Source: Betaproteobacteria bacterium | GTDB taxonomy: Bacteria > Pseudomonadota > Gammaproteobacteria > Burkholderiales > Rhodocyclaceae | Assembly (NCBI GenBank): GCA_016709965.1 | Contig: JADJLT010000001.1 | Location: 1,695,001-1,759,000, forward strand | Direction: 5' to 3' | Length of the DNA: 64,000 bases | Shown here: positions 1-9,072 of the stretch, one piece after another | How the letters are laid out: the number at the start of each line of letters is the position of its first letter | Numbering within the stretch: the first letter of the stretch is position 1 | Made by a program: the position numbers and the translations under genes | The notes under the pieces: model-generated | What the model was told of the DNA's origin: nothing | Database searches by the model: none | What the model saw: only the letters and a program-made list of their open reading frames with translations

Positions 1-1
1 C

Positions 2-688
2 GTACAGCACTCGCATATTCACTGGGATTACGAAGGCCCCGGCGGGCCCGACAACTGGTCGAATCTCAATCCGAACAACAAGTCCTGTGCCATTGGACAG
101 CGACAATCACCGATCGACATCAAAGACGGTATCAAGGTCGATCTGGAGCCGATCAAGTTCAACTACCGTCCGTCGACGTTCCGCATTATCGACAACGGCC
201 ATACCGTTCAGGTAGAGGTGGGCGACAGCTCGATTTCGCTGACCGGCAAGACCTATGAGCTGGTTCAATTCCATTTTCACCGCCCGTCGGAGGAAAAGGT
301 CAACGGCCAGCGTTTCGACATGGTCGTCCATCTGGTTCACAAGTCGGATGACGGTCAGCTGGCCGTCGTCGCCGTGCTGCTTGAACGTGGTAACGAAAAC
401 CCGTTCATCCAGACACTTTGGAACAATCTGCCGCTGGAAAAAAATCTGCCGGTAGCCCCGCCGACCACTGCGATTGATCTCAACACCCTGTTGCCGGCAG
501 CGCGCAATTACTACACCTACATGGGCTCGCTGACCACACCGCCTTGCTCCGAAGGAGTGCTGTGGCTGGTCATGAAACAGCCGGTTCAGGTATCCCCCGA
601 CCAGATCAACATCTTCAGCCGACTCTACAGAAACAACGCCCGCCCGATCCAGCCAGCCGGCGGCCGACTGATCAAGGAAGGTCGTTGA
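2..688 (+). CDS. alpha-carbonic anhydrase, 5' end cut by the window
   Basis: The reading frame is open from base 2, so the start codon and any signal peptide lie outside the window. The protein should reversibly hydrate CO2 to bicarbonate with a catalytic zinc; members of this bacterial family are usually periplasmic. Visible family marks in order are an HWDYEGPGGPDNW block near the beginning, a C..G..QSPIDI block, the zinc-ligand region QFHFH followed by VVHLVH, and YMGSLTTPPCSEGVLW near the C-terminus. At least 228 residues are present, so little more than the leader is missing. The stop is followed by a TetR operator and a regulator gene; I see no link between them. Confidence 0.95.
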   Translation, partial: VQHSHIHWDYEGPGGPDNWSNLNPNNKSCAIGQRQSPIDIKDGIKVDLEPIKFNYRPSTFRIIDNGHTVQVEVGDSSISLTGKTYELVQFHFHRPSEEKVNGQRFDMVVHLVHKSDDGQLAVVAVLLERGNENPFIQTLWNNLPLEKNLPVAPPTTAIDLNTLLPAARNYYTYMGSLTTPPCSEGVLWLVMKQPVQVSPDQINIFSRLYRNNARPIQPAGGRLIKEGR

Positions 689-708
689 CCGAAAAGCCGG
701 GGCGATGG

Positions 709-738
709 TAACTTAATGACCGACAAGTCATTAAGTTA
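709..738. promoter_or_regulatory. palindromic operator, probably of the adjacent TetR regulator
   Basis: Two perfect 12-base arms, TAACTTAATGAC (709-720) and its exact complement (727-738), flank a 6-base spacer. The palindrome ends 10 bases before the ATG of the TetR-family gene at 749. Its size and position fit an autoregulatory TetR operator, but binding is inferred. Confidence 0.8.
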
Positions 739-748
739 GCCACCAGTC

Positions 749-1384
749 ATGCTCGCCCCCCGGAAACGCCGCAAGGAAGCCCGCCCCGCCGAACTGCTTG
801 AAGCAGCGCTTGGCTTGTTCGTCGAAAAAGGCTTTACCGCCACCCGCCTTGAAGATGTTGCGGCCCGCGCCGGCGTTTCGAAGGGCACGCTGTATCTCTA
901 CTTTGAAAACAAGGATGCACTGTTCAAGGCGGTAATTCAGGAAGGGATCATTCCCGTCATCGCCGAAAATGAGGCGATTGCGGCCCGGCATACCGGATGC
1001 AGCTTCGCGTTGCTGGAGATACTGCTCGACAACTGGTGGTCAAAAATCGGCCAGACCGCTTTTGCGGGCATCCCCAAACTGATGGTTGCCGAGGCTAGAA
1101 ATTTTCCGGATCTGGCACGCTTTTATTACGAACATGTCATCAGTCGGGGACGGGGACTGGTGGGGTTCGCTTTGCGGCGCGGCATGGAGAGTGGTGAATT
1201 TCGTTCGATGGATGTCGAAACCACCATCGACGTCATCATTGCCCCCATCCTGATGCTGTTGATCTGGCGCTATTCCATGAGTTGCTGCCAGAACAGCGAG
1301 AGCGATCCGCAGCTATATTTGCGTATCCACATGGATCTTTTGCGGCAGGGTTTGCGCAAGACGGAAAATGAGACTCAGGTATAA
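749..1384 (+). CDS. TetR/AcrR-family transcriptional regulator
   Basis: A 211-residue DNA-binding repressor. The N-terminal helix-turn-helix (about residues 10-55) has the typical run LEDVAARAGVSKGTLYLYF followed by KDALF. The C-terminal part is the variable ligand-binding and dimerisation domain, whose effector cannot be read from sequence. A 30-base palindrome immediately upstream suggests autoregulation. A TolC-type outer-membrane gene lies three genes downstream on the same strand, and many TetR repressors control efflux, but pcm and a rhodanese gene intervene and no inner-membrane pump is present, so that target is only a guess. Confidence 0.9.
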   Translation: MLAPRKRRKEARPAELLEAALGLFVEKGFTATRLEDVAARAGVSKGTLYLYFENKDALFKAVIQEGIIPVIAENEAIAARHTGCSFALLEILLDNWWSKIGQTAFAGIPKLMVAEARNFPDLARFYYEHVISRGRGLVGFALRRGMESGEFRSMDVETTIDVIIAPILMLLIWRYSMSCCQNSESDPQLYLRIHMDLLRQGLRKTENETQV

Positions 1385-1444
1385 TTTTGTTTTGTCGGAA
1401 TCAATATATTAGCCTGTGCTAATATTTAGCCTGCGGAGACACAC

Positions 1445-2098
1445 ATGAACATCGAGCAAGCACGTTTCAACATGATCGAACAGCAGATCCGTCCATGGGA
1501 TGTTCTGGATCCGCAGGTTCTCGACCTCCTATTCGTCGTCAAGCGCGAAGATTTCGTGCCGCCCGCCTATCGCAACCTGGCTTTTGCCGACATGGAAATT
1601 CCTCTCGGTGGCGGTCAGCAAATGCTGGCCCCGAAGATCGAAGCCAAAATGCTGCAGGAACTTGGCCTCAAGAAAACCGACAAGGTTCTTGAGATCGGCA
1701 CCGGCAGTGGCTACATGGCGGCCCTGTTGGCCGCCCGTGCCGACCACGTAGTAACCGTCGAAACCCGCCCGGAATTGATCGAAATGGCCAAGCAAAATTT
1801 CGAACGCGCCGGCATTACCAATATCACCGTTGAACGTGGCGATGGCGCCAAGGGCTGGGCGCAACGCGGCCCTTACGACGCCATTGTCGTTTCCGGCTCA
1901 CTTCCGGCTGTTCCGGATGCCTTGCTCAAGCAGTTGCGTGTCGGTGGCAAACTGGCCGTTGTGGTTGGCGAAGCACCGGTCATGGAAGCCCAGTTGATTA
2001 CCTGTACGGCCGACGGCATCTACAACACGGTCAACCTCTTTGAAACAGTGATTCCCGCACTCGACGGCGTCGAGGTCAAGGGAAGCTTCACCTTCTGA
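1445..2098 (+). CDS. pcm: protein-L-isoaspartate O-methyltransferase
   Basis: A 217-residue SAM-dependent methyltransferase that repairs isoaspartyl residues in damaged proteins. The SAM-binding motif VLEIGTGSGYMAALLA lies near residue 82, preceded by the PLGGGQQMLAPKIEAKML region typical of the Pcm family. A GGAG-type ribosome site (gcctgcggagacacac) precedes the ATG. The stop overlaps the start of the rhodanese gene (TGATG), so the two are translationally coupled, and the TolC-type gene follows. This association of pcm with a rhodanese and tolC is familiar from betaproteobacteria, though the functional link is unclear. Confidence 0.93.
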   Translation: MNIEQARFNMIEQQIRPWDVLDPQVLDLLFVVKREDFVPPAYRNLAFADMEIPLGGGQQMLAPKIEAKMLQELGLKKTDKVLEIGTGSGYMAALLAARADHVVTVETRPELIEMAKQNFERAGITNITVERGDGAKGWAQRGPYDAIVVSGSLPAVPDALLKQLRVGGKLAVVVGEAPVMEAQLITCTADGIYNTVNLFETVIPALDGVEVKGSFTF

Positions 2099-2421
2099 TG
2101 CAACAGGTCAGAGCCAGACAGCTTGCGGAATGGCTAGCGGATGAAAGCCGGCCAGATCCGGTGCTGCTTGATGTGCGGGAGTTGGCCGAGCTGGAAATCT
2201 GCCAAATCGAAGGCTCACAGCATATTCCCATGCACCTGATTCCGATGCGTTGCGCTGAAATTGACGCGGCGCGTGATGTGGTCGTTATTTGTCATCATGG
2301 CGGGCGCAGCATGCAGGTCGCCATGTTTCTCGAGCGAAACGGCTTTGATGCCGTCTATAACCTGATGGGCGGCGTCGAGGCCTGGGCCGGCGAAGTCGAC
2401 CCAGGCATGCGTCGTTACTGA
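2098..2421 (+). CDS. single-domain rhodanese-like sulfurtransferase
   Basis: A 107-residue cytoplasmic rhodanese domain without signal peptide. The entry motif LLDVRE is near residue 24 and the active-site loop CHHGGRS carries the catalytic cysteine near residue 63, so it should form a persulfide intermediate. It ends with a GGVEAW block typical of the fold. Its ATG overlaps the pcm stop codon. The physiological sulfur donor and acceptor are not evident. Confidence 0.92.
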   Translation: MQQVRARQLAEWLADESRPDPVLLDVRELAELEICQIEGSQHIPMHLIPMRCAEIDAARDVVVICHHGGRSMQVAMFLERNGFDAVYNLMGGVEAWAGEVDPGMRRY

Positions 2422-2428
2422 GGATGGC

Positions 2429-3754
2429 ATGAAAAAAATCGCCTGGCTGATCGTTTCTCCCTTGTTTGCTTCGCCGCTCTTCGCGGCGGACCTGATGCAG
2501 GTCTATCGCGATGCTCAGGATAACGACCCGTCCTTTGCTGCCGCCCGTGCAACATTGGATGCCGGCCAGGAAAAAATGCCGCAAGCCCGGGCCGGCCTGT
2601 TGCCCAGCCTGACACTCTCAGGCAATACGATCTGGAACAAGAACGAAATCAGTACGCACAATGGCCCGACAATCGCCAAACCGAATTACAACTCGAATGG
2701 CTACCAGCTGACATTGTCCCAGCCTCTGTTCCGCTGGCAAAACTGGGTCTCCTACGGCCAGTCGAAACTGCAGGTAGCACAAGCTGAAGCGAACTTCGTT
2801 CAGGCCCGGCAGGACCTGATCCTGCGCGTGTCTCAGGCTTATTTCGACGCGATCTATGCCGTTGAGAACCTCAAGGCTGTCCAGGCGAACAAGACTGCGA
2901 TCACCCAGCAACTGGAATCTGCCAAGAAGAATTTCGAGGTCGGCACGGCAACCATCACCGATACGCATGAAGCCCAGGCCCGCTATGACCTCGCTGTCGC
3001 GCAGGAAATAGCCGCCGAAAGTGATGTCGAGATCAGACAGCATGCCCTGGAGGCGATCATCGGCAAAACCCCGGGGCCGCTCGCCACGACGCGCAAGAAT
3101 GCCGAATTGACACCTCCGCAGCCAAACGACATGAGCCAGTGGGTCGCAGCTGCTGAAAAAGACAGCATCAGCGTTCAGATCCAGCAAGCCATTGCCGACA
3201 TCGCGGCCAGCGAAGTCGACAAGCAACGTGCCGGCCACTATCCGACCGTGGATCTGGTGGCCAATCAAGGACACTCCAAATCCTTTGCCTCGGCCTATGG
3301 TCTGTATGACACCGACTACCAAAATATTGGTGTTCAGGTAAATATCCCGCTGTATCAGGGCGGACTCACCGTTTCTCGTGAACGCGAGGCTGCAGCCAAC
3401 CGCATGGCCGCGCAATCCGGTCTGGATGCCGCACGACGTGGTGCCGCCCTGTCGGCTCGCCAGTATTATCTGGGTGTGGCCAATGGCTTGGCCCAGGTCA
3501 GGGCGCTGAAGGCGGCGCTGGTTTCATCGCAGTCAGCCCTCGAATCGAACAAGCTCGGTTATGAAGTGGGTGTGCGTATCAATATCGACGTTCTGAACGC
3601 TGAGAATCAGGTCTATGTAACCCGCCGCGACCTGGCCAAAGCCACGCTCGATACGCTGATGGCACAGCTGCGGCTGAAGGCCTCGACCGGCTCTTTGGGC
3701 GAGGACGATGTCGCCCAGATCAACGCCTTGCTCGACCCGTCCACCGCTCAATAA
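2429..3754 (+). CDS. tolC: TolC-family outer-membrane efflux channel
   Basis: A 441-residue protein with a signal peptide (MKKIAWLIVSPLFASPLFA, cleavage before ADLMQ) followed by the two repeated coiled-coil halves of the outer-membrane efflux protein family. These are visible as long heptad-like stretches around residues 110-210 and 310-420. It should form the trimeric outer-membrane duct of type I secretion systems or RND/MFS/ABC pumps. No inner-membrane partner is in the window. Seven bases separate it from the rhodanese gene. Its last 35 bases overlap the 3' end of waaA on the opposite strand. Confidence 0.92.
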   Translation: MKKIAWLIVSPLFASPLFAADLMQVYRDAQDNDPSFAAARATLDAGQEKMPQARAGLLPSLTLSGNTIWNKNEISTHNGPTIAKPNYNSNGYQLTLSQPLFRWQNWVSYGQSKLQVAQAEANFVQARQDLILRVSQAYFDAIYAVENLKAVQANKTAITQQLESAKKNFEVGTATITDTHEAQARYDLAVAQEIAAESDVEIRQHALEAIIGKTPGPLATTRKNAELTPPQPNDMSQWVAAAEKDSISVQIQQAIADIAASEVDKQRAGHYPTVDLVANQGHSKSFASAYGLYDTDYQNIGVQVNIPLYQGGLTVSREREAAANRMAAQSGLDAARRGAALSARQYYLGVANGLAQVRALKAALVSSQSALESNKLGYEVGVRINIDVLNAENQVYVTRRDLAKATLDTLMAQLRLKASTGSLGEDDVAQINALLDPSTAQ

Positions 3755-4979
3755 GCGCCAATATGCGTTGGGTCGCGCCCTGATGGGTGCGGGCAAATGT
3801 TCCGGCCGCAGAACGCATTTTCAATAATTCCGTTTTTTGGCTAAAAATCCGGTTGACCGCGGCAGCCAGCATTTCCGGGCTATCGACGCGTTGAGCCGCG
3901 CCGGCGGCAATCGCATCTTCCGTCGCCTGCTTGAAATTGAACGTATGCGGCCCGATCAGCACCGGGCAACCGCAGGCAGCCGCTTCAATCAGGTTCTGTC
4001 CGCCCAGCGGCAACAGACTGCCACCGATAAAGGCCAGATCAGCCAAAGCATAATACGCGACCATCTCACCCATGCTGTCACCCAGCCAAACCTGCGTCTC
4101 GGCAGCTGGCATGGCCACACTACGACGGACAAAACGCAGCCCCTCGCTTTGCAGCAAAGTGGCCACCTCGTCGAAACGCTGCGGATGGCGCGGCACCAGT
4201 ACCAGCAAAGCATCGGCGACATTCACGCGACGCCACGCCTCAAGCAGCAGCACCTCTTCGCCTTCGCGCGTACTGGCCGCGAGCCAGACCGGCCGGTGGC
4301 CCAAGGCATTTTTCCATTCGCCGCCCAGCGCAATATTGTCGGCAGATGGCGTGACATCAAATTTCAGATTGCCGCATACGTCAACCGGGCTGGCCCCAAG
4401 GCCGGCCAAGCGCTCAGCATCGCCGGGGCTCTGCGCGGCAACACCGGCCAATGCAGAAAATGCCGGTCGCACCAGTGCCGAAAACCGGGCGTAGCCGCGG
4501 GCGGAACGCGCCGATAGCCGGGCATTGGCAAGGACCATCGGAACATTGCGGTGTTTGGCGCCGGCCAGCAGATTTGGCCAGATCTCGGTTTCCATCAGCA
4601 CACCGAAATCCGGGGAGAAATGGCGAAAGAAGCGACCGACCGCCCCCGGGTAATCATAGGGAAGATAGGCCTGAATCACCTTGTCACCATAGACCTGACA
4701 CCCCGCCTCCCGGCCGGTCGGCGTCATGCCGGTCAGCAGGATACGATGATCCGGCCAGCCGGCAAGCATGCCTTCGATCAAGGGTTGGGCGGCACGGGTT
4801 TCGCCCACGGAAACGGCGTGGACCCAAATCAGTTTGTCGGGCGCTGATTGTGGATAGAAGCCATAACGTTCGCCAAGGTTCTGCAGGTATTCCGGCTGCT
4901 TTCGGCCCCGCCAAAGCAGCCGGAGCCAGATCAGCGGCGTGATCAGATATAGCAGCAGCGAATAAAAGAAACGCGCCAT
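3720..4979 (-). CDS. waaA: 3-deoxy-D-manno-octulosonic acid (Kdo) transferase
   Basis: A 419-residue membrane-anchored glycosyltransferase that adds Kdo to lipid A precursor at the cytoplasmic face. One N-terminal hydrophobic segment is followed by the Kdo-transferase domain (VHAVSVGETRAAQPLIEGM, then LMETEIWPNLL near residue 130) and a GT-B C-terminal half with IGGSLLPLGGQNLIEAAACG. The start ATG overlaps the waaC stop codon (TGATG). A copy of the dispersed motif lies near the 3' end and encodes AAVNRIF. The 3' end overlaps tolC tail to tail by 35 bases. Confidence 0.95.
   Translation of the reverse strand: MARFFYSLLLYLITPLIWLRLLWRGRKQPEYLQNLGERYGFYPQSAPDKLIWVHAVSVGETRAAQPLIEGMLAGWPDHRILLTGMTPTGREAGCQVYGDKVIQAYLPYDYPGAVGRFFRHFSPDFGVLMETEIWPNLLAGAKHRNVPMVLANARLSARSARGYARFSALVRPAFSALAGVAAQSPGDAERLAGLGASPVDVCGNLKFDVTPSADNIALGGEWKNALGHRPVWLAASTREGEEVLLLEAWRRVNVADALLVLVPRHPQRFDEVATLLQSEGLRFVRRSVAMPAAETQVWLGDSMGEMVAYYALADLAFIGGSLLPLGGQNLIEAAACGCPVLIGPHTFNFKQATEDAIAAGAAQRVDSPEMLAAAVNRIFSQKTELLKMRSAAGTFARTHQGATQRILALIERWTGRARR
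3825..3866 (-). repeat. dispersed core/A-tract motif, copy 1 (inside waaA)
   Basis: Read on the minus strand: GCCGCGGTCAACCGG, then ATTTTTAGCC, then AAAAAACGG. It matches the consensus core and both A/T tracts. It lies in the poorly constrained C-terminal region of WaaA and is read in frame as AAVNRIF. Confidence 0.8.
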
Positions 4980-5932
4980 CAGGCCAGTGCCAACTGCAAT
5001 TCCGCTAGCACAGCCAGCGCAGGCGGAATCTGGTCTTTGCCGCCGAGGTTGCGATAAAAACCGGCACCAAGAACGCCGGTCAAGCCTGGATCGGTGGCGG
5101 TATAAAGGGCGACGGTCGGGACCTTGAGAGCGGCGGCCAGATGAGTCAACCCGGTATCAACCCCAACCGCCGCACGTCCGCCAGCCAGCAGGGAGGCAAG
5201 CTCCGGAATATTCATCGCCGGTGCAGCAATGGCCCCCGGAATACCAGCCGCGAGACGACTGGCCCGCTCTCGCTCAACGGCACTGCCGCCGGGCAACACC
5301 ACGCCATAGCCGAGCGAGTTGAGTTGTTGCCCCAAGGCCAGCCAGCATGCCTCCGGCCACAGCTTGTCGTCGCGGCTGGTGGCGGTCAGAAAAACGACGT
5401 ACGGTCGATGCGGTAGCCAGTCAAATTTCGCTGGCGCGACATCAATACCGTAGTCGGGTTCGCCGTGCAGCGAATAGCCAAGCGCGGCAGCAACCAGTTG
5501 GCGATTGCGAACAACCGCATGCAAGTCGCGAGAAACCCTGAAATGCCGATCATAGAAGCGTGCAGCCACCGGCTCGCGCGCCGAATCCGCAGCGTAGCCA
5601 AGCACCGGACCGTTTGCCCGGCGAGCAAGCAGTGCACTCTTCAGCAAACCCTGAGTGTCGATGACTGCATCGTAGGGCAAAGCCTGTAGCCGACGACGAG
5701 AATCAGCCATGTCCCGCCAGGTTGCCGCCTGCAGCAAATGCTTGCGCCAGCGCCGGACAGCGACCGGAATGATTTCCTGTACCGCCGGATGCAAACGCGG
5801 TATGGCCGCAAAACTCTCTTCGGCACACCAGTCAATGACGGCATCCGGAAAGTAACGTTTGATGTCACTCACCACCGGCAAGTTGTGGATAACATCGCCG
5901 AGCGAGGAAGTTTTCACGATCAGAATGCGCAT
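4979..5932 (-). CDS. waaC: lipopolysaccharide heptosyltransferase I
   Basis: A 317-residue GT-B glycosyltransferase (family GT9) that adds the first heptose to Kdo2-lipid A. The diagnostic N-terminus ILIVKTSSLGDVIHNLPVVSDI is present, as is the C-terminal nucleotide-sugar region ending in VGVDTGLTHLAAAL and VALYTATDPGLTG. It is the first gene of a two-gene unit with waaA, which places both inner-core enzymes together. The order of function in the cell is WaaA then WaaC. Confidence 0.95.
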   Translation of the reverse strand: MRILIVKTSSLGDVIHNLPVVSDIKRYFPDAVIDWCAEESFAAIPRLHPAVQEIIPVAVRRWRKHLLQAATWRDMADSRRRLQALPYDAVIDTQGLLKSALLARRANGPVLGYAADSAREPVAARFYDRHFRVSRDLHAVVRNRQLVAAALGYSLHGEPDYGIDVAPAKFDWLPHRPYVVFLTATSRDDKLWPEACWLALGQQLNSLGYGVVLPGGSAVERERASRLAAGIPGAIAAPAMNIPELASLLAGGRAAVGVDTGLTHLAAALKVPTVALYTATDPGLTGVLGAGFYRNLGGKDQIPPALAVLAELQLALA

Positions 5933-6176
5933 CGGCAGATAAAATCACGACTTTCGAAACGCTAATTATAAGTGCCCGCCATGGGTAAGCCGCTTTCTGT
6001 TGTGACGACCACGCGCCATGCCGCTGAAACATGGGATGAATAAGGCGCATGCTTGCCGATCCACTGAGTTGCCCGCGCTTCCAATGGCAACTTGAAATAC
6101 GTCCAAAATGAACGAGCGTCATAAATACAATGCTGCCCTGCGATAAAATCTACCAACTTTCATTTGAGGTAGTCTT

Positions 6177-7184
6177 GTGAAAATTCTTGTTACCGGCGCT
6201 GCCGGCTTCATTGGCTCAACTGCCACGCTTCGCCTGCTGGCCCGTGGTGACGAAGTGGTCGGTCTGGACAACCTGAACGATTACTACGAGGTTTCCCTCA
6301 AGGAAAATCGCCTCAAGCGACTGACCTCCTTACCCGGTTTCCGCTTTGTCAAACTCGACGTGGCCGACCGCGCCGGCATGGACAAACTGTTCGCCGACGA
6401 AAAGTTCGACAAGGTCATCCACCTTGCCGCCCAGGCCGGCGTCCGCTATTCGCTGCAAAATCCGCACGCCTACATCGAGAGCAATATCGTTGGCTTCACC
6501 AACATTCTCGAAGGCTGCCGCCACAACAAGGTGCAGCATCTGGTTTATGCCTCCAGCTCGAGCGTCTATGGTGGCAACACCAAGATGCCGTTCTCCGAAC
6601 ACGATAGCGTGGACCACCCGGTCAGCCTCTATGCGGCAAGCAAGAAGGCCAACGAGCTGATGGCGCACACCTACAGCCACCTGTTCGGCCTGCCGACAAC
6701 CGGCCTGCGTTTCTTTACCGTCTATGGCCCGTGGGGCCGTCCGGACATGGCACTTTTCCTGTTCACCAAGGCCATCCTCGAAGGCAGGGCGATCGACGTA
6801 TTCAACTACGGCAACATGCAGCGTGATTTCACCTACGTCGACGACATCGTCGAAGGCGTGATTCGCGTGCTGGACAAGAACGCTGCGGTCAACCCGGAAT
6901 ATGACGCGATCTCCGCCGATCCGGCGACCAGCAACGCGCCTTACCGCGTCTTCAACATCGGCAACAACAACCCGGTTCAATTGCTCGATTTCATTGGCGC
7001 CATTGAAAAGTCACTCGGCATGACTGCTGAAAAACGCCTGTTGCCCCTGCAGGACGGCGATGTACCGGCGACATACGCCAACACTGATCTGCTCAACGAC
7101 TGGGTCGGTTTCGTCCCGGGCACCCCCATCCAGGAAGGCGTCAGCCGCTTCATCGCCTGGTACCGTGATTATTACAAGGTTTAA
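6177..7184 (+). CDS. NAD-dependent epimerase, UDP-glucuronate 4-epimerase type
   Basis: A 335-residue short-chain dehydrogenase-fold enzyme. The Rossmann motif TGAAGFIGS is at residues 6-14, a serine-rich ASSSSVYG segment near residue 125, and the catalytic YAASK near residue 152. RFFTVYGPWGRPDMALF is characteristic of the UDP-glucuronate/capsular epimerase group, so conversion of UDP-glucuronate to UDP-galacturonate for surface polysaccharide is likely, though substrate is inferred. The start is GTG with a TTGAGGT ribosome site. A core-only match to the dispersed motif occurs at 6881-6903 without A-tracts. glmS follows after 9 bases, consistent with nucleotide-sugar supply. Confidence 0.88.
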   Translation: MKILVTGAAGFIGSTATLRLLARGDEVVGLDNLNDYYEVSLKENRLKRLTSLPGFRFVKLDVADRAGMDKLFADEKFDKVIHLAAQAGVRYSLQNPHAYIESNIVGFTNILEGCRHNKVQHLVYASSSSVYGGNTKMPFSEHDSVDHPVSLYAASKKANELMAHTYSHLFGLPTTGLRFFTVYGPWGRPDMALFLFTKAILEGRAIDVFNYGNMQRDFTYVDDIVEGVIRVLDKNAAVNPEYDAISADPATSNAPYRVFNIGNNNPVQLLDFIGAIEKSLGMTAEKRLLPLQDGDVPATYANTDLLNDWVGFVPGTPIQEGVSRFIAWYRDYYKV

Positions 7185-7193
7185 GGACTAGCT

Positions 7194-9017
7194 ATGTGTG
7201 GCATCGTCGCGGCAGCAGCCGGCAACAACATCGTTCCCGTTCTCGTCGAAGGCCTGAAGAAGCTGGAATATCGAGGCTACGACTCGGCGGGCCTGGCCGT
7301 CATTGAGTCCGGCAGCATTGCACGCGTGCGCTCGGTTGGTCGTGTTGCCGAGCTGGAAACCGCTTCGGCCAACACCGAATCCGTCACCGGCATTGCCCAC
7401 ACTCGCTGGGCGACCCATGGTGTGCCATCCGAACGCAATGCGCACCCCCATGTCTCCGGCACCATTGCAGTCGTCCACAATGGCATCATCGAAAACTACG
7501 AGTCGCTGCGTAGCGAACTGACCGCCCAAGGCTACATTTTCACCTCGGATACCGATACCGAAAGCATCGCCCACCTGATCCAGGCCACGCTGAAAGCCGA
7601 GCCAGACCTCTTCAAGGCCGTACAACTCGCCTGCCAGCGCTTGGTCGGTGCCTTTGCCATCGCCGTCATCGACTACACCCAGCCGGGCAAGGTCATCGTC
7701 GCCCGCGAAGGCTCACCGCTGTTGCTAGGTGTTTCCGAAACCGGCAACTACGCCGCATCCGATGCCTCCGCCCTGCTGCAAGTCACGCGCAACATGGTTT
7801 ATCTTGAAAATGGCGATATTGCCGAGTTAACCGCAAGCAAGGTCAAGATCACCCGCCTTGACGGCACGCCGGTAGAACGTCCTGTGCATGTTTCCCAGCT
7901 CTCGGCAGCCGCCGTCGAACTCGGCAATTACCAGCACTACATGCAGAAGGAAATCTTCGAGCAGCCGGAAGCGCTGGCCAACACGCTTGAAATCGTCGGT
8001 GGCAGCAAGACCATCCAGCCCGGCATATTCGGCGCCGACGCTGCCAATCTGCTGGCCGATGTAGACTCGATCCTCATACTTGCCTGCGGCACCAGCAGCC
8101 ACTCCGGCTACACCGCCCGCTACTGGCTCGAAGCCATTGCCGGCGTGCCGTGCAATGTCGAAATCGCCAGCGAATACCGCTACCGCACCTCGGTGGCCAA
8201 TCCGCGCCAGCTGATCGTCGCTATCTCCCAATCTGGTGAAACGGCCGACACGCTGGCCGCTCTGCGCCATGCCAAGTCGCTCGGACAGATGAAGACGCTC
8301 GCCATCTGCAACGTGCCGGAATCCGCCATCGTCCGCGAATGTACGCTTCGCTTCATCACCCGCGCCGGACCGGAAATCGGCGTTGCCTCGACCAAGGCCT
8401 TTACCACCCAGCTCGCTGCGCTCTTCCTGCTGACGCTGGTCGCCGCCAAGGTCAGGGGTCGCCTGAGCGAGGAACAGGAAGCGACGTACATTCACCAGCT
8501 GCGTCACCTGCCGGTCGCGGTCAACAAGGTGCTTGAGCTGGAAGGCGAAATCAAGGTCTGGGCCCAGCGCTTTGCAGACAAGCACCACGCCCTCTTCCTC
8601 GGTCGCGGCCGCCACTACCCTATCGCCATGGAAGGCGCGCTCAAACTCAAGGAAATCTCCTACATCCACGCCGAAGCCTACCCGGCCGGCGAACTCAAGC
8701 ATGGCCCGCTGGCACTGGTCGATGCAAAGATGCCGGTGATTTCCGTAGCGCCGAACGACCAATTGCTCGACAAGCTGAAATCCAATCTCAAAGAAGTCCA
8801 GGCGCGTGGCGGCGAACTCTACGTTTTTGCCGATGCCGACTCGGAAATTCAGGAATCGGAAGGCGTCCATATTCTGCGCCTGCCGGAGCACTACGGCGAG
8901 CTGTCGCCTATCCTGCACGTCATTCCGCTGCAACTGCTCTCGTACCATGTCGCACTCGTCAAGGGAACCGATGTGGACAAGCCACGTAATCTGGCCAAGT
9001 CGGTCACTGTCGAATAG
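7194..9017 (+). CDS. glmS: glutamine--fructose-6-phosphate aminotransferase (isomerising)
   Basis: A 607-residue enzyme that makes glucosamine-6-phosphate, the entry step to peptidoglycan and lipid A amino sugars. Cys2 of MCGIVAAAAG is the N-terminal glutaminase nucleophile, with LEYRGYDSAG just after it. Two SIS domains follow (around residues 285-600), including the ACGTSSHSGY loop and the SQSGETADTLAAL loop. The C-terminus PRNLAKSVTVE is canonical. Length is as expected. I see no glmS ribozyme in the short leader, and none is expected in this phylum. Confidence 0.98.
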   Translation: MCGIVAAAAGNNIVPVLVEGLKKLEYRGYDSAGLAVIESGSIARVRSVGRVAELETASANTESVTGIAHTRWATHGVPSERNAHPHVSGTIAVVHNGIIENYESLRSELTAQGYIFTSDTDTESIAHLIQATLKAEPDLFKAVQLACQRLVGAFAIAVIDYTQPGKVIVAREGSPLLLGVSETGNYAASDASALLQVTRNMVYLENGDIAELTASKVKITRLDGTPVERPVHVSQLSAAAVELGNYQHYMQKEIFEQPEALANTLEIVGGSKTIQPGIFGADAANLLADVDSILILACGTSSHSGYTARYWLEAIAGVPCNVEIASEYRYRTSVANPRQLIVAISQSGETADTLAALRHAKSLGQMKTLAICNVPESAIVRECTLRFITRAGPEIGVASTKAFTTQLAALFLLTLVAAKVRGRLSEEQEATYIHQLRHLPVAVNKVLELEGEIKVWAQRFADKHHALFLGRGRHYPIAMEGALKLKEISYIHAEAYPAGELKHGPLALVDAKMPVISVAPNDQLLDKLKSNLKEVQARGGELYVFADADSEIQESEGVHILRLPEHYGELSPILHVIPLQLLSYHVALVKGTDVDKPRNLAKSVTVE

Positions 9018-9029
9018 CGCGGCCAGGGG

Positions 9030-9072
9030 AATATTTTGAATTCGGCCGTTTTTCCCGGTTGACCGCAGTAAT
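9030..9072 (-). repeat. dispersed core/A-tract motif, copy 2 (glmS-apaH gap)
   Basis: On the minus strand: ACTGCGGTCAACCGGGAAAAA, then CGGCC, then GAATTCAAAATATT. It fills most of the 53-base gap between glmS and apaH and runs into the apaH start codon. Confidence 0.85.

Noticed and set aside
6881..6903. Core GCTGCGGTCAACCCGG inside the epimerase gene
   Set aside because: No A/T tracts follow, so I did not count it as a motif copy; it may be a degenerate or chance match.
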